Shown here piece by piece: positions 34,411-47,073 of a stretch of 64,000 nucleotides of DNA. The stretch's first letter is position 1. Each line of letters opens with the position of its first letter. The DNA is from Allodiplogaster sudhausi. Lineage: Eukaryota > Nematoda > Chromadorea > Rhabditida > Diplogasteridae. The stretch is taken from the NCBI GenBank assembly GCA_945643635.1, contig CALZFC010000035.1, positions 559,001 to 623,000 on the forward strand, read 5' to 3'. The notes under the pieces are model-generated. The model saw only the letters and a list, made by a program, of their open reading frames with translations. It did not search any database and was not told the origin of the DNA. The position numbers and the translations under genes were made by a program.

Positions 34411-34920
34411 CTCTCTCTCTCTCTTCCTCTTTCTCTCTCTCTCTCTCTAGCTGACTTTCGTTCAGGTTTATCATCAAGATTTAAAAAAAAATTAAAGCTA
34501 ATGATCATTGATATAAAAATGGATGAATCAAGTCCTATCTAGCAATGATATTACTTGATCCATTCATACAAGTATGGCTACTAATAGTATTTCTCGTGTC
34601 TTTCTGTTCCCTAAATTGAACTCCAGAATCGATCGGTGGAAAGCAACAAATACATGGCCCGCATGGGGCGGGGGATCATCAGTCTCCCAGGGGAAATCAA
34701 CGCGCTTAAAAGGGTTTAGCCGATGCACTCCAAAGCGGATCTTTGCTATTATAGAGTTCCGCCTATTTTTTTGGAAGCATTACGAGGGGAACACGCATGG
34801 CTCGGAGAATAAGTTGTAGGTAACAAAGAGAAGGAGAGAGAGAGAGAGAGAGAGAGTGGAGTGTGAGAGATTCGGGGAGAACGTGAGAAAGAGAGAGCGA
34901 GAGAGAGACAGAGAGAGATT
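34370..34920. repeat. (CT)n then (GA)n tracts
   Basis: CT run at 34374-34450 and GA run at 34830-34920, facing each other across about 380 bases. Confidence 0.85.
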
Positions 34921-35040
34921 TCTAGACAACGATACGAGGAGTCACACGGTTGGTGTCGATCGAATAAGGACTGGCGGAGAGCGAGGTGTAAGTGATGGCC
35001 TTGTGACGTCGGCAGAGCGACCGGAGAGCGAAGTGTCACA

Positions 35041-35109
35041 ATCACTCTTTCTCTCTATCACTCTCTCTTTCTCTCTCTCTGTCTCTCTCACTCGTTCTCT
35101 CTCTCTCTT

Positions 35110-35142
<33 letters not shown>

Positions 35143-35195
35143 TTTCTCTCTCTCTCTCTCCCTTTCTCTTTCGCTTTCTCTCTCCCTTTTCTCTT

Positions 35196-35240
<45 letters not shown>

Positions 35241-35280
35241 ATCGCACTCTCTCCCTCACCTCTATCTCTCTCACTCTTTC
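35041..35280. repeat. Long (CT)n tract
   Basis: About 240 bases of CT/CTTT repeat with a duplicated cctttctctttcgctttctc unit. Confidence 0.92.
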
Positions 35281-35390
35281 TAAATATGGCTCAGCATGGC
35301 CAAGGAGCGAAGAGCAACTGCCTCCACTACGTAGTTGTCCTCTTCTTCGATCATCGTGCGCCGCCCAAAACCACATTTGTGTTTGTGGCA
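35280..35390 (-). CDS. Possible upstream exon of the large minus gene
   Basis: After ctcattctgcgcag| the minus strand reads CHKHKCGFGRRTMIEEEDNY and VVEAVALRSLAMLSHI, then a stop at 35280. If it is an exon, its donor must lie before the stop, and no strong donor is visible. The plus strand is also open (MAQHGQGAKSNCLHYVVVLF). A strand call is tentative. Confidence 0.25.
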   Translation of the reverse strand, partial: CHKHKCGFGRRTMIEEEDNYVVEAVALRSLAMLSHI

Positions 35391-35579
35391 CTGCGCAGAA
35401 TGAGAACGATCTCACCTCCTTCTCCCCCGCGCCTCCGGCCTGAACTAGCTTTATTCTTATTTTGGTTCGCTTCTCTCCCAAGCTATCCCTTGTTCTCACT
35501 CTTTTTCTCTGTTGCTCTCTCACTTTTCTATCTGTAGATCTATCAATTTCCATCTGTCTCTCAATCTCTCTTTCATTCT

Positions 35580-35582
35580 CTC

Positions 35583-35622
<40 letters not shown>

Positions 35623-35714
35623 TGCCGACTTTTACGGCCACACTTAATAACACAATGTGAGCCCATTTGAGATGCCTGTTCGCCGATAGCAGAATGTATA
35701 TGAGAGAGCACTTC

Positions 35715-35751
<37 letters not shown>

Positions 35752-35761
35752 AGTAGAGAGT

Positions 35762-35798
<37 letters not shown>

Positions 35799-35820
35799 AA
35801 AAAGAGAGAGAGAAAGATAA
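35580..35820. repeat. (CT)n then (GA)n tracts
   Basis: CT run at 35580-35620 and GA run at 35720-35820, in inverted arrangement about 100 bases apart. Confidence 0.9.
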
Positions 35821-36539
35821 GAAAAAGAGTGCGTCGTATTTAGAGGCCGCAGGAGTTAAGGGTAGTGATCGGCCTGATCGAACTTCTCCTAAGTCGTTCT
35901 CATGGTGAGCTAGGGAATTTCGCAAGGGCGAGAACATTTACTACCGAACAGGAGTAATCTGTCAGCAAAAGAATCATACACATACATACATATATATGTA
36001 CATACACCAACGCAAAAACTAACATCATGCTCTTAACGTATTCCTTCCTCTAAGAGTCCAACGATTCACTATTTTGATTACCAATCGAGGAGAGAGAGAG
36101 AGAGAGAGAATGAGAGAGAGAAAGAAGGGAGAGTGAAGTAAAGAATTCTACAATGCCACAATGATTCGAACGACACATTTACCCATCAGTAAATGTCATT
36201 AAAAAAGATCTCCTTCTTCAAGAGATGATCCGTTTGCTTGGACAGGGCTGCAATGTTGCAGGCAGTTCAATGAGAGAGAGAAAAAAAACAGTTAAATGGG
36301 AATTGTACATACATATGTATGTATGTATCTTCTGAGACAGCATCAGGGATACTGGACATATTTGAGCATTTTATCAATTAGCTTGCACGTAGGATGCAAC
36401 TGCGCTTGCTAACTTCAGACCTCTAAAGAAAGCATGGAAGTCTGGGAAGCTTAATAGTGAAATGCTAAAATGTCTCCTGGAAAGGTGGAATCTTGTTGAA
36501 GATTTTTAAGCACCTCCAATGTCATCGTATCTTCATATC

Positions 36540-36629
36540 TCTTGAGTATTTGTAGCAGTTCGCCGTCCCTCCTTCTTTCACAACGAGCACCTTCTTCAAT
36601 CTGGTTCACTATCGGTCTCCTCGTATCAC

Positions 36630-36674
<45 letters not shown>

Positions 36675-36875
36675 GAGAGAGACGGGAGAGAAAGAGAGAT
36701 AGAGAGGATAGATAGAGAGATAGAGAGAGAGGAGAGAGACGGGAGAGAAAGAGAGATAGAGAGGATAGATAGAGAGGTAGAGAGAGAGGGAGAGAGAGAG
36801 AAAGTAAGAGAAAGAGGAAAGAAAGAGAGAAAGAAAGAGAGGAGAGAGAGATTGCGAGGAGAGGAGAGTGACGTT

Positions 36876-36919
<44 letters not shown>

Positions 36920-37500
36920 GATAGAGAGAGAAAGAAAGAGAGGAAAGAGAGAGAGATAGCGAGGAGAGGAGAGAGACGGGAGAGAAAGAGAGAGAGAGAG
37001 AGACTGTAGATAGAGAGAGAGAGATAGAGAGAGAGAGAGCGAGAGAGAAAGGAAAGAGAGATAGAGCGCAAAAACTCCAGGCGTGTGTATGTGTAAATGT
37101 GTCTACCAGGAGTGATGATGATGTTATTGAAAACATACTATGTATGTACATATGTAAGTATGTAGTTTCTTGCTCACGTCTATCTTGTTATCGTTTTTAA
37201 TCTCATTTTCCCCTCCTTTCTTTCTTCTTTTTTTTAGACAATCGGCCGTAGAATGTGTTTTCTTACAAAACTTACCTTTCTCAAATACATAATATTGCTG
37301 CTTTTGTTAGTTTTGGGAATAGTTTAAAAAAAAAGTTTATTACTCAGAAAGAAACCAAACCAACAATAAATATAGGGGAAATATACTCGACCGCAATACA
37401 CACTAACTAGCCAACTGGCTATCCCATCCTAACTAAACAGTGAGGCAAGAGGGGTGAATGGCCGTAATATCTATACCTGATGGAAATCACATAACCAGTC
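36540..37500. repeat. Dispersed repeat R1, longest copy
   Basis: The left part (gagtatttgtagcagttcgc, tccaggcgtgtg, then cttgttatcgtttttaat) matches 56335-56740. The right part (cttacctttctcaaatacat, then actcgaccgcaatacacact, then ggcaagaggggtgaatggcc) matches about 51820-52080. This copy carries a (GA)n expansion of about 430 bases inside it (36631-37060). Confidence 0.85.
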
Positions 37501-37514
37501 GCAAAATTTTTAAA

Positions 37515-37589
37515 GACTAAATACGTGAAAAAGCAAGATAATCTGGTTTCTATAGATTATCTTGCTTTTTCACGTTTGCCGTATTTAGT
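37515..37589. repeat. Near-perfect palindrome (hairpin)
   Basis: actaaatacg…tgaaaaagcaagataatc is followed after about 11 bases by its inverse complement, ending cgtatttagt. It could be a small foldback element. It lies just upstream of the UGT pseudogene. Confidence 0.85.
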
Positions 37590-37629
37590 GTTTAAAAGTA
37601 GACAATATTCTTGAGGTATTACATCGTGG

Positions 37630-37796
37630 TACGGAGAGCGAATGAGTTTCCTCCTGCAGCGTGTCGAGAACGTCGTGCAGATCTTGATCACTTACTTCTT
37701 CGCATTCACATTCGTCGGTCCATACGATGCAGTCTTCCCCAGTTCCATTACCCGGGAATGGCAACTATGCCTGTGAGCGGAAAGGATTGCAGAAAG

Positions 37797-37864
<68 letters not shown>

Positions 37865-39124
37865 GGAAGGAGAACTGGGTGGAACTGTTATATAATCCAC
37901 AAATCGTCCTAAGGATATCTTAGCGGAGACCTCGCTGGTATTCATCAACTCGGAGCCACTCATCCGACGACGCATAAGATAGATAGTTGAGATTGGAGGG
38001 ATCACCGTCTCCGGAGAGAACAAGCCACTCAATCAGGCAAGACGTTTCTTTGACCCGTCCATATTAACAATCACAGTGGAAGCGCATCGTTCAGTATGCC
38101 AAACATTTTTTTATTATTATTTGAGACTTGGGACGCGATAATGAAATGCTCGGCCGCAAACGGCGCTTGTCTCTTTTGGATCGGTCGCCCTGAGTCACCG
38201 GATGCCCCCGAGTACAAGGAAACCATTCTTCAATACTTTCCGCAAATTCCCGAATGTCACTTTCATTTGGAAGTATGAGAAGCCAGAAGATGGCATTGCA
38301 AGGGGAATTGATAACATTGTGCCGGTCACATGGACACTGCAAAATGATATTTTGTGTCACTAACGTTATTTTTGGTCCTCTTTTGCGGAATTGAGTGTAC
38401 TTGGCCGTATTTTGCCTTAGATGACCGGCGCCTCTCGCTCTTCATATGTAACACACGGAGGTCAAGGGAGCATGACTGAGGTGAGAATGACTTACTCCAC
38501 TCAAAAGGGGCATACCCAGAGTGAACGAATCTGCAGGCGACGACTGCCGGAGTTGCGCTGCTCGTGATTCCTGTGGCCATTGATCAAATGAAGAATGCGC
38601 AGCTCATCAAGAGACTCGGCTCAGGAGTCACGCTCAGCAAGACAGATCTTGCTAAGCCAGACTTGCTGGAGCAGGCACTCACTCAAGTTCTCGGGGACTC
38701 AATGTTAGATGGATATAATATGGAAGGGGTTTTCTCTAAAATCAACAAATTCTCTCTCTCTATCTGTTTTTCTCTCTGTCACTCTTTCTCTCCTTCTTTT
38801 CCTTCATAACAAACCAATAAGATGTTTCCTTCATCCATCTGCAAGGCACTGATAAACACTGGCTGAAGGTATACCGAGAGTGCCCGCCAAACTGCCGAGA
38901 TGATAGCGAACCGTCCGTTAGCAGTGCGAGATATCTTCGTGAGGAACATGGAGTTGCTGGCCCGCTACGGCCCGCTCCGGATGCTGAACCACGAGGGAGT
39001 CAACCAGTCATTCATGCAGTACTATCTCATTGATATCTTCGCTGCCATTGCATTTGCAGTCACTGCTTTCCTCCATGTAACATTCTTTATCCTTCGTGCT
39101 CTTCTCAGGTTTGCCTTCAGATAG
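37630..39124 (+). pseudogene. UDP-glucuronosyltransferase pseudogene
   Basis: Blocks collinear with the intact UGT at 40313-43334, starting in the middle of the protein: YGERMSFLLQRVENVVQIL (37630-37772), LVFINSEPLI (37914-38036), FRKFPNVTFIWKYEKPEDGI (about 38150-38350), a DRRLS block (38421-38480), LVIPVAIDQMKNAQLIKRLG (from 38537), and the C-terminal exon (about 38869-39124) with a good membrane anchor (AFLHVTFFILRALL). Lesions are a TAG at 37980-37982 beside a deleted FPRPT motif, a 4-base excess inside the UGT signature exon that destroys FITHGGQGS, and two compensating shifts near MPPSTRKPFF. The N-terminal half is absent. Confidence 0.88.
37793..37862. repeat. (GA)n tract in pseudogene intron
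   Basis: GA run between the first two pseudogene exons. Confidence 0.9.
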
Positions 39125-40312
39125 TCAAGAGGAAAGTCAAAGAAGGATTAAGTGAACTAGAACTGGTTGTATGCTTCTAACCTTTAGTAGGTGTTCCATA
39201 CATATGTATCTTGCACCTTTAGAGAGTAGAATCTTACACTCGTTTTAAATTATTTCACATATATAAATCACAGACGTTCCGTTTATTGTTGACTAGACAC
39301 GCTCGTGTATTTGTTGAAATCATTGGAATAAAGCATGACCGCTTTCTTCACATTCTTTTGGCTTCGTTATCAGTTGGATATGCCAGGGAACCAAACCAAG
39401 TGTGCACTTTAACCATTTTGTGAAGGTGGGGCCGGTCGGGGAGGGCGGGTGCAGAAAAACTTGAAACTGTTAAAAATAATACTCTCATATGTCTTCGATT
39501 TAAAGATGAAAATAGCAGAACGTTGGAAAGTCTTCTTCTTCTTCGACTAGTGATTTCCGTAAGCAGAATGTGCAGCTAGACACCGACAAATCAGATCTAT
39601 ATTTGGTCACGAGGGCATGGAGTCTTCTTTTGCGCTTGTCAGACGCAACCCGACTTCTTTACTCCAGATGAACTTTGTTAGAAATCACACCTTATAAGTC
39701 AGATTACGCAATGATTTACGTCTTTCGATTGGTATTTTACTCTCTGGCAGATATGTGTTTTGTGCCAGTTTCCTCTCGGCAACACTCGTGCATTGGATTG
39801 GCATCGGAGGATCACTAGCGATAAGAAGAATATTGAACATTTCAGCGTCAGCCGCGCAGATGTTTCACTCTCTGATTCTCTTTGTCTGCTTTGTGCTACT
39901 CCTATCGAGGTGGCAGAGAACGAGAGAACAGCGGGGAGGGTTCTTATTTGGAGTGTGCCACTGATAAGACCTCACATAATCTATGAATGTAAAGGTGAGG
40001 AGGTTTGAGAAGCCGTCCTTCTCAGGAAGTACGCTGCGTCGGGGGGCCCATATTTTTTATTTTATTAAAATTTATGGTGTTTGTTTATTTATTTATTTGA
40101 ACATTGCATTAGAGACGGATATGTTCCCTCATTCATCATCGTCTTACTCTTATCAGCGCAAAAAACCATCGTTCAATCTTATCATCGTGCCACAGAATAC
40201 TGATTTTAATTTAAAATTGCCAAGCCAGAATTGAACAGTAGGGAATTCATGCTAATTTCCCGATCAGCTAGCAATGCCTTGTCAGTACAACTTTATATCC
40301 GCTGCTTGAGGG
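39125..40312. other. Interval between UGT pseudogene and UGT gene
   Basis: No exon could be supported. It presumably contains the UGT promoter, but I see no recognisable element beyond AT-rich sequence (tatttatttatttg at 40086-40100). Confidence 0.4.
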
Positions 40313-42049
40313 ATGCGACTGTTTCTGCTGTCATCTCTGCTCTTCTCTCTTTTCTCTCTGGATGGCTACAAATTCCTTGCGTACATGCCCATGTTCGGCA
40401 AGAGTCACATAACCTTTATGAGCAAAATCACCCACGTCCTTATCGATGCAGGTCATGAAGTGGAAAGGGCGAAAAACCACTTAAAGAAAGGCGAACACCG
40501 AAAAATTATGTGATACTTGAAATTACCGCTGCCCTTTGCACTCTCATTCGCGCGTGCTATTTTCACGACGCAGCGGGTTTGGCCGACCTGCGAAATAGCA
40601 CGCGTGAGAATGAGAGTGAGGAATCACAGGGCAGACGCGGCAATTCGAACTATTAAATATTTTTCGGTGATCGCCCTCCTTTAACTTCTTTTAATTTCAC
40701 AATGAAGAGTGAGATCATGAATGTATGTATGTACATAGGTGGTGCTCTCTCCTCTCCTCCAAGAGAGCATGGGCCGGCCGGGGAAGCTGCTACCCAAAGG
40801 AGTGCGAATCATCGAGATCCCGCAATGCGAGATCTCTCGCCAGGCAGACGCGGAGTGGTTCCGCGAGGGCGGAACTGTCACCAACTTTTGGAAGTCCAGC
40901 GGTTTCTTCGATCTCATGAACGTCCGTCATTTATTTTGCCGAAATACAGAACTCAATGGCTGCAATGAGTTCCCTTCAATTTACATTCGTTTCAGACGTT
41001 CTGGTCAATGATCAATTCATGGGTTGGGCAATGCAAAGGTTGGTCACTTTAATTTAAAAAAAAAATTTTTAATGACTTTTACCAATAAGATAATTCAGTG
41101 ACGCTGGATACTCCTGGTCTGATCGAGCAGCTCAAGGCAGAGAAGTTTGACGCCGCGTACACGGAAGTGATGGATATGTGCAGCTTAGGTGAGGCAATCT
41201 TTGTTCATCTCCTCATGCAACAACAACTGTTATGCAACGGAGAAATGTGCTATTCCACAACATAAGAGAATTACATGCTTCGTATGTATTTTAGGGCTCT
41301 TCCACGTGCTTGAAATTGAAAAGATCGCAATCACTCAGTCACTCTCCTTTATTATGAAAGGATTCCCATTTACTGGAGCACCCGATGCTCCGAGTTACGT
41401 CCCAGGCAAGGCTTAATATTTAAATTAGAATAATTAATGGTCACCTTCCCAAGGCATGATGGTGGATTACGGAGAGAAGATGAACTTTGTCGAGCGCTTC
41501 TGGAATACATTTCCGCATTTCACAACTCCGATTTTCCAGGTTATCCTTTTTTTGCAATTTCTCGTTCGAATTTCTCTGAAATTCAAATCGATTTAAAAAT
41601 CGAAATGGCATGCAAGGAAATTGTGATTTAAAAAATATTAAAAACCACTACTGTGAAAGGGTGAAATAAGCTATGCAGAAGCAAATGATCGCTCCATATC
41701 AAGCCGTATTCGACGAACGATTCAAGAACTTTCCGGCACTTGCAGTCAGTTTTTTTTAAACAAATGCATAGGTCCACTTCGATATACACGATAGCCTTCC
41801 CTGATCCAGACAATCCTTCCGAACATCTCGCTGGTGTTCCTTAACTCGGAACCTCTCATCGATTTCCCTCGACCGACATCGCATAAGATTGTCGAGATTG
41901 GAGGCATCTCCGTTTCCGGTGGGCATAAGCCACTGGATAAGGTATTGCAGTACTGCACATGATTTAGTTCTTTTATCGACACAGCTAAAAGAGAAACAAA
42001 AATTATTTCAATTATAAATGGTTGACTTTAATCACATATATATACACAC

Positions 42050-42127
<78 letters not shown>

Positions 42128-43334
42128 GTATATATATGTTTGAGATGAGTAGACAAGTACATATGTATGTAGCTTTTTAGGATTAGGATGAGTTGTTCAC
42201 CCGACGTCCGCAGACCGTTCTGCTCTCCTTCGGAACAGTCGCACTCGCCCATCTCATGCCCGAGGAGTACAAGCAGACGATTCGAGAGACTTTCCGCAAG
42301 TTTCCAAATGTGACTTTTGTGTGGAAGTACGAGAAAGCCGAGCACGACATCGGGCGCGGCATCGACAACATCGTCCCGGTCACTTGGGTGCCGCAGAACG
42401 ACTTCCTCTGTACGGCCCTTGGTTCATTCTTCTTCTTCTCTCATCCAATCGACTTGACAATTACTACATTTTTCTTCCCAGATGATCGTCGTCTCTCGTG
42501 CTTCATTACACACGGAGGACAAGGCAGCACTACAGAGGCATGTTTGTACTTCCATACATACATACACATGTAGTAAGTGTATGTACCAATGTAAAATGAA
42601 TATAGATAGTAATTATATGTACCTACATATAGTATACATATTTCTGAAAACGTCCGAAGAAAGAAGAGAATGAAATGCAAGAATGGCAGGCGACGACTGC
42701 CGGTGTGCCCCTCGTCGTGATTCCCGTGGCTGCTGACCAGCAGAGGAATGATCAGCTCATCAAGAGACTAGGCTCCGGGGTCGTGCTGCAGAAGACAGAT
42801 CTAGGCGAGGGAGAGAAGCTCGAGAACGCACTAAGAGAGGTCCTCGGAAATCCGAGGTCAGCCACATTACATTTTGCGATGGGATATCTCAACTAGCAAA
42901 GGCAAGAGAATGCCCTTGCACTTTCGCTCGTAGCATTCTTAAAATCGTTTTTTTTTCTTCTTCTTTATTACAGCTACACCGAGCGTGCCCGCCAAACTGC
43001 CGAGATGATAGCGAACCGTCCGTTCGCAGTGCGAGATATCTTCGTGAGGAACATGGAGTTGCTGGCCCGCTACGGCCCGCTCCGGATGCTGAACCACGAG
43101 GGAGTCAAGCAGTCCTTTATCCAATACTATCTCATTGACATCTTCGCTGCCATTGCATTTGCAATCACTTGTAACATTCTTTATCCTTCGTGCTCTTCTC
43201 AGGGTTGCCTTCAGATGGTCAAGTGGAAAGTCAAAAAAGGATTAGGTGAAATATTGCAGGGAAGAGTATATGCGGGTACATTTTTAAGAGAAAAAATTCT
43301 GAATCACGTAATGTTTTTTCCTAGCGACGATTGA
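40313..43334 (+). CDS. UDP-glucuronosyltransferase (UGT), 12 exons, 554 aa
   Basis: Transfers sugar from UDP-glucuronate/glucose to lipophilic acceptors, as a type I membrane protein facing the ER lumen (family knowledge). Exons: 40313-40459, 40739-40921, 40996-41038, 41099-41188, 41295-41405, 41454-41539, 41679-41744, 41810-41941, 42187-42409, 42482-42537, 42690-42856, 42974-43334. All phases agree, for 1665 nt. The N-terminus is a signal peptide (MRLFLLSSLLFSLFSL) then YKFLAYMPMFGKSH, typical of UGTs. VVLSPLL, FLNSEPLIDFPRPT and LLSFGTVA follow, then VPQNDFLC and the donor-binding signature FITHGGQGSTTEA split across exons 10-11. Introns 5 and 10 appear to use GC donors. An 11-base deletion near 43169, relative to the pseudogene, shifts the frame in the C-terminal anchor, giving an altered tail ending HVMFFPSDD. 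It is probably active as an enzyme, but membrane anchoring is doubtful. Confidence 0.92.
40485..40680. mobile_element. Palindromic MITE in UGT intron 1, TTAA-flanked
   Basis: The two halves are inverse complements (agaaaggcgaacaccgaaaaa… and …ttttcggtgatcgccctcct; cactctcattcgcgcgtgctattt against gaaatagcacgcgtgagaatgagagtg in parts). TTAA stands at both borders (40481-40484, 40681-40684), which would fit a TTAA target duplication. Assignment to piggyBac is inference only. Confidence 0.8.
42040..42135. repeat. (TA)n microsatellite in UGT intron 8
   Basis: TA runs interrupted by tacaca blocks. Confidence 0.9.
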
Positions 43335-43741
43335 AGATCGTAAAAGTGTAAAAGTAGATTGAAGATCAAACGGAGAAATGTTTCGAGAGTCTTGAATGAT
43401 CAGTATGCCAACTAAAAAAAACTTTCGTTTTTGCGTTTTCGAGAGATTTGTGTTGTGGCATGTGTGTAAAAAAAGTACATGTACTAATAAGCAGCTTATT
43501 TTTTTGAGCAGCTTTATTTTGAGCAGCTTTGAGCAGCGTTCAAATGTGTTCAAATATCAAAAATACATGTACTAACATGCGCATTAATCATTTTGGAAAA
43601 TGAGCATGAAAGTACCAGGATATCTACCGTGATCTGATGCGAGGCGATGGGAGAGAGCGCTGGCCTGGAGCTGTCGCTGCTTAAGTGATTCGTTAATGAT
43701 ACAGCATAAACGAAGAATACACCTAAAATTCAAGCCGATCT

Positions 43742-43964
43742 CGTGGGTGGTTCTTCCTCTGCTGCACTCTTTTCTTCCCAGCAGGTGCGCTTGAGCGCCA
43801 GTCTTAGAAGCGCCCTCTCCATCATCTCCAAGGTTCTCAATCAGCTCCGACGCATGAAGAACGCTCTGATGGTGAGAGGCAATCCCTCGAATCAGCCCCC
43901 GAGCTGCCCCGCTTCCTTCCTGACCCAACATGCTCTTCATTTCCTAATAGACTTGTCAACCTAA
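43742..43964. other. Unresolved coding-like island between UGT and BED/hAT gene
   Basis: The minus strand reads MKSMLGQEGSGAARGLIRGI then HHQSVLHASELIENLGDDGE. The plus strand has a clean acceptor (cttttcttcccag at 43769-43781) and donor (gatg|gtgaga at 43872) around QVRLSASLRSALSIISKVLN. Both are plausible and neither joins a known gene. Confidence 0.3.
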
Positions 43965-44336
43965 AGAAAGGAGGAAAGTCCTGTCATTAAGAAGAGGGAA
44001 TCAGAGAAGAGCGAAGAGAGTCTAATCTTTTTTTTTCTTCTGGATCCTTCATAACCAACTATAGTAGCATCTCTCATTCCAACGTACGTAAGCGTTCACA
44101 CATTATTCAATAGCCAAAGCCTCATTTATTTAGGAAAACAAAAACGCTTATAAACAAAACACAAGGGAAGAACGTGAAGTGTCTGACATGATGAATGATG
44201 TAAAGCACTAAAAAGAATCCGAAGTGATGCTTTTGAGGAAGAACATTTGTTTTAGCAATAAAAATTGAGATCTGAAAATTTCTCAATAAAATGATAATCG
44301 CACTGAATACTTAACAGAGTAGACAGACTAGAAGTT

Positions 44337-47028
44337 TTACGAAGGTGCCATAAAGTGGCTGCCATTAACAAGCGACTCCTCAATCCCGGTGTCGCTCCAG
44401 TCATCAGCAACCTCTTCATCTTCTTCCACCTCTCTCTCCACTTCCTTCTCATCGTCCATCACCACATTCTTATCTAGCCCCAATTCTTGACGAGTGCATT
44501 CTCCAAGCACCTTTTCAACAAATTGATTTTTTTTGTGTAAAGGTTTTTTTTTAATATCATAAATCAAACATTTAATTTCTATTTGAACCAACGAAATGAA
44601 AATGAGACAAATGACAAATTTTCACCCTTGAAAGAGGAGTAACAGGCGAAAGAAGGCACCGCCATAAGAATCGCTATGAATCGAGAAGGCTAAAGAATCA
44701 TAGTCAGAACGTTGAACCTAATGGTCAGACAGAAACGGGGTTTTCATCTTTTTTAAACTTTATTTCCTGTTGAATGAAATTTTAGAAAACATAATTCGAA
44801 ACTAAGTACTAACTCGTTAATGGCCGGTGCTGGCTGGCTTGCGGCAGCCACCATCAACGTGTTGTGAAGGGTCGACAGACGGGTGGTCCGCTTCGTTTGC
44901 CTAGATTACGAAGAAGTTATGGTGCCTCCAATTATTTACCTTGTTAGTTCTGTTTTATCTACTTGTGTTTCCAAACCTTGTGACTTTTTCTAAATCAAAT
45001 TCATCATTCGGAGGGTTAGTAGGCGAATTTACGACAATCCATGTGACAAGAGTGAGGAGAATGAATGAAGTCTAATATATTCTCACAACGCGGCACCAGC
45101 TGAGGATGCGGCGGAAGCCGGAACGACAGCATATCTCCGCTGCATGGCGTGAAGCGTAGGAAGCATAGGGCGTCTCGCGCGCCACCACTCCTGCGGGCAG
45201 GAGAGCGCACGAGGGCGCGACCTCGCGCACTGAGCACGGTACACGACAGCTCGATCTGGAATTGAGGAGAGAGAAATATCCACCTGGCTCGTGGGCGCTA
45301 CTGTATGTAGCATCTCATCTCACTCTCACAATAGCCTTTGTGAACATAACCAATAAATAGTGAATTTAAAAAGCAACATGTACGTTTCATGTAGATATGA
45401 AGGCATCACAAAAAAGGACAACTGTGACATATGAAAGCGACCCTAAGAGGCGACTCCGTTGATGTTGACAGATCGCTGGTCTTGTCAGTGAATAGAATAT
45501 CCCAAATGGAGGAGGACGCAGAAGATGAACAAGAAAAAGAAATCGGAAGTTCACTGTGGCCTGCGACGAAGCCATCGTCGTCCACTTCCTGCTTCACAAT
45601 CGCCTCGCCAGACGACCTCTTCACCTTCTTCTCTCCTTAAAAAGAATTGAACCAGGCTGTCTTCTCGGAACATTTTAATGCACATAACTGTTACACTAAA
45701 CAAGCGAATTTTCAAACTAGTTTGAAGAAATTAATGAAATTTTTTCCATAATTATCCAGAATTCCGACCAACAAACTCGCAGAATTCCTCAAGAATGTAT
45801 TCCCACTCCTTGGCAGGCAGCACAAGCTCACGGAAAGCAAAGCGAGGGTCGAGGAGAAGAGAACGTCGAAGGAATGGACAGGCCAGAAGTTTAGCAGCAA
45901 CCGCCTCCTGACGAGGCGAGACGAACGAGTACAGACAGCTTGTCCCCTCAGTAGCAGAAGCCAATCTGAAACAGAGTTTTGAAGCTTCCGGGATAGAAAA
46001 AGAGAATGTTTCGCAGTCCCATATTTTATTTTTAATGATTCCAAAGAATACTGATGACATTTACCTGTCGAAAGCTTGCTGAGCAACCATATGTGCCGAA
46101 AGAACTGTCGAAGCTTGAGCACGGCTGTCACAAAGCTGGAATTGTTCTCAGGTAACTATGAATCTATTCAAATTAAGAAAGTCGAAAAGATTCAAAACAA
46201 ATGCTAAATGCTTTTACTGTAAGTAAGATCTTTCATGGAAAAGGCAAAATTGCGTGTTGAGTGAAAAGAGAATAAATGAACGTTTTCCCGAACCGATCGA
46301 ACGAGTTCATCAAAGGGTGCGAGAAGAGTGGGAGCGGCGCGACGCAACTGGGGATCATCTTCGATGAGAGGGACGAGACCCGACGGCTGCTGACTCAGCA
46401 GACTCGTCCCGCACTCGCATCTCAAGGACACTCACTTCTACTTCTCTGCTTCCAAGGCAAACATACAGTCCCGCTCAACATTGTTGGGTCCGGTATTAAT
46501 AGTATTAATAGTATTAATATAAATAATACAAAATGGAATAGCGCGCTGAATACGCATTTTCGTGCCATTTCGAGTAGGAGTTTAACTATTTCGACCATGG
46601 AGATTACGGCTGTGAAGACCGTTTTCAAAAATATGCTGAAATGGCAGAGATCTCATAATATTGCATTTAATTTGGCCGTGTATGGGTTCCAAACGGGCTG
46701 GCTTCAACTCCTAGACTACAAAGTGCAAAATAAAGTGAAATTTTCAGAGCACTTCTTACGTTTTTTGAGTTTCTTGTTTTATTTCGTTTGAGTTTCTCAT
46801 TTTGTTTATGTATAAACGACGAAAAAAAAGCAAAAAAAAATTTTCGTGCTTGCAAAAATCTGTTCTCAAAAGGGTATCGAACCGAGACCTCAAGATTGCC
46901 GGTCAAAGACTTACCAATACTCTACAGACGGTACGAAGCGATCTGCTGATACCTTTCTTTGGACAGCGTCGATTGCCTCACAAAGGAAACGTCGATTCTG
47001 AACACTCTCTGTTTCATACTTTAGTGGG

Positions 47029-47073
<45 letters not shown>

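Noticed and set aside
34856..35443. 195-codon plus-strand frame
   Set aside because: The centre is simple repeat, and there are no splice or domain signals. Only the short island at 35280-35390 was kept, on the other strand.
36609..37151. 180-codon minus-strand frame
   Set aside because: It is almost entirely CT-repeat translation inside repeat R1.
42028..42345. Minus-strand frame of 105 codons over the UGT
   Set aside because: It is antisense to UGT exon 9 and the TA microsatellite.
43171..43202. GTAACA…CTCAG as an intron that would repair the UGT C-terminus
   Set aside because: 32 bp is shorter than the usual minimum for nematode introns, and the same bases are coding in the pseudogene copy.
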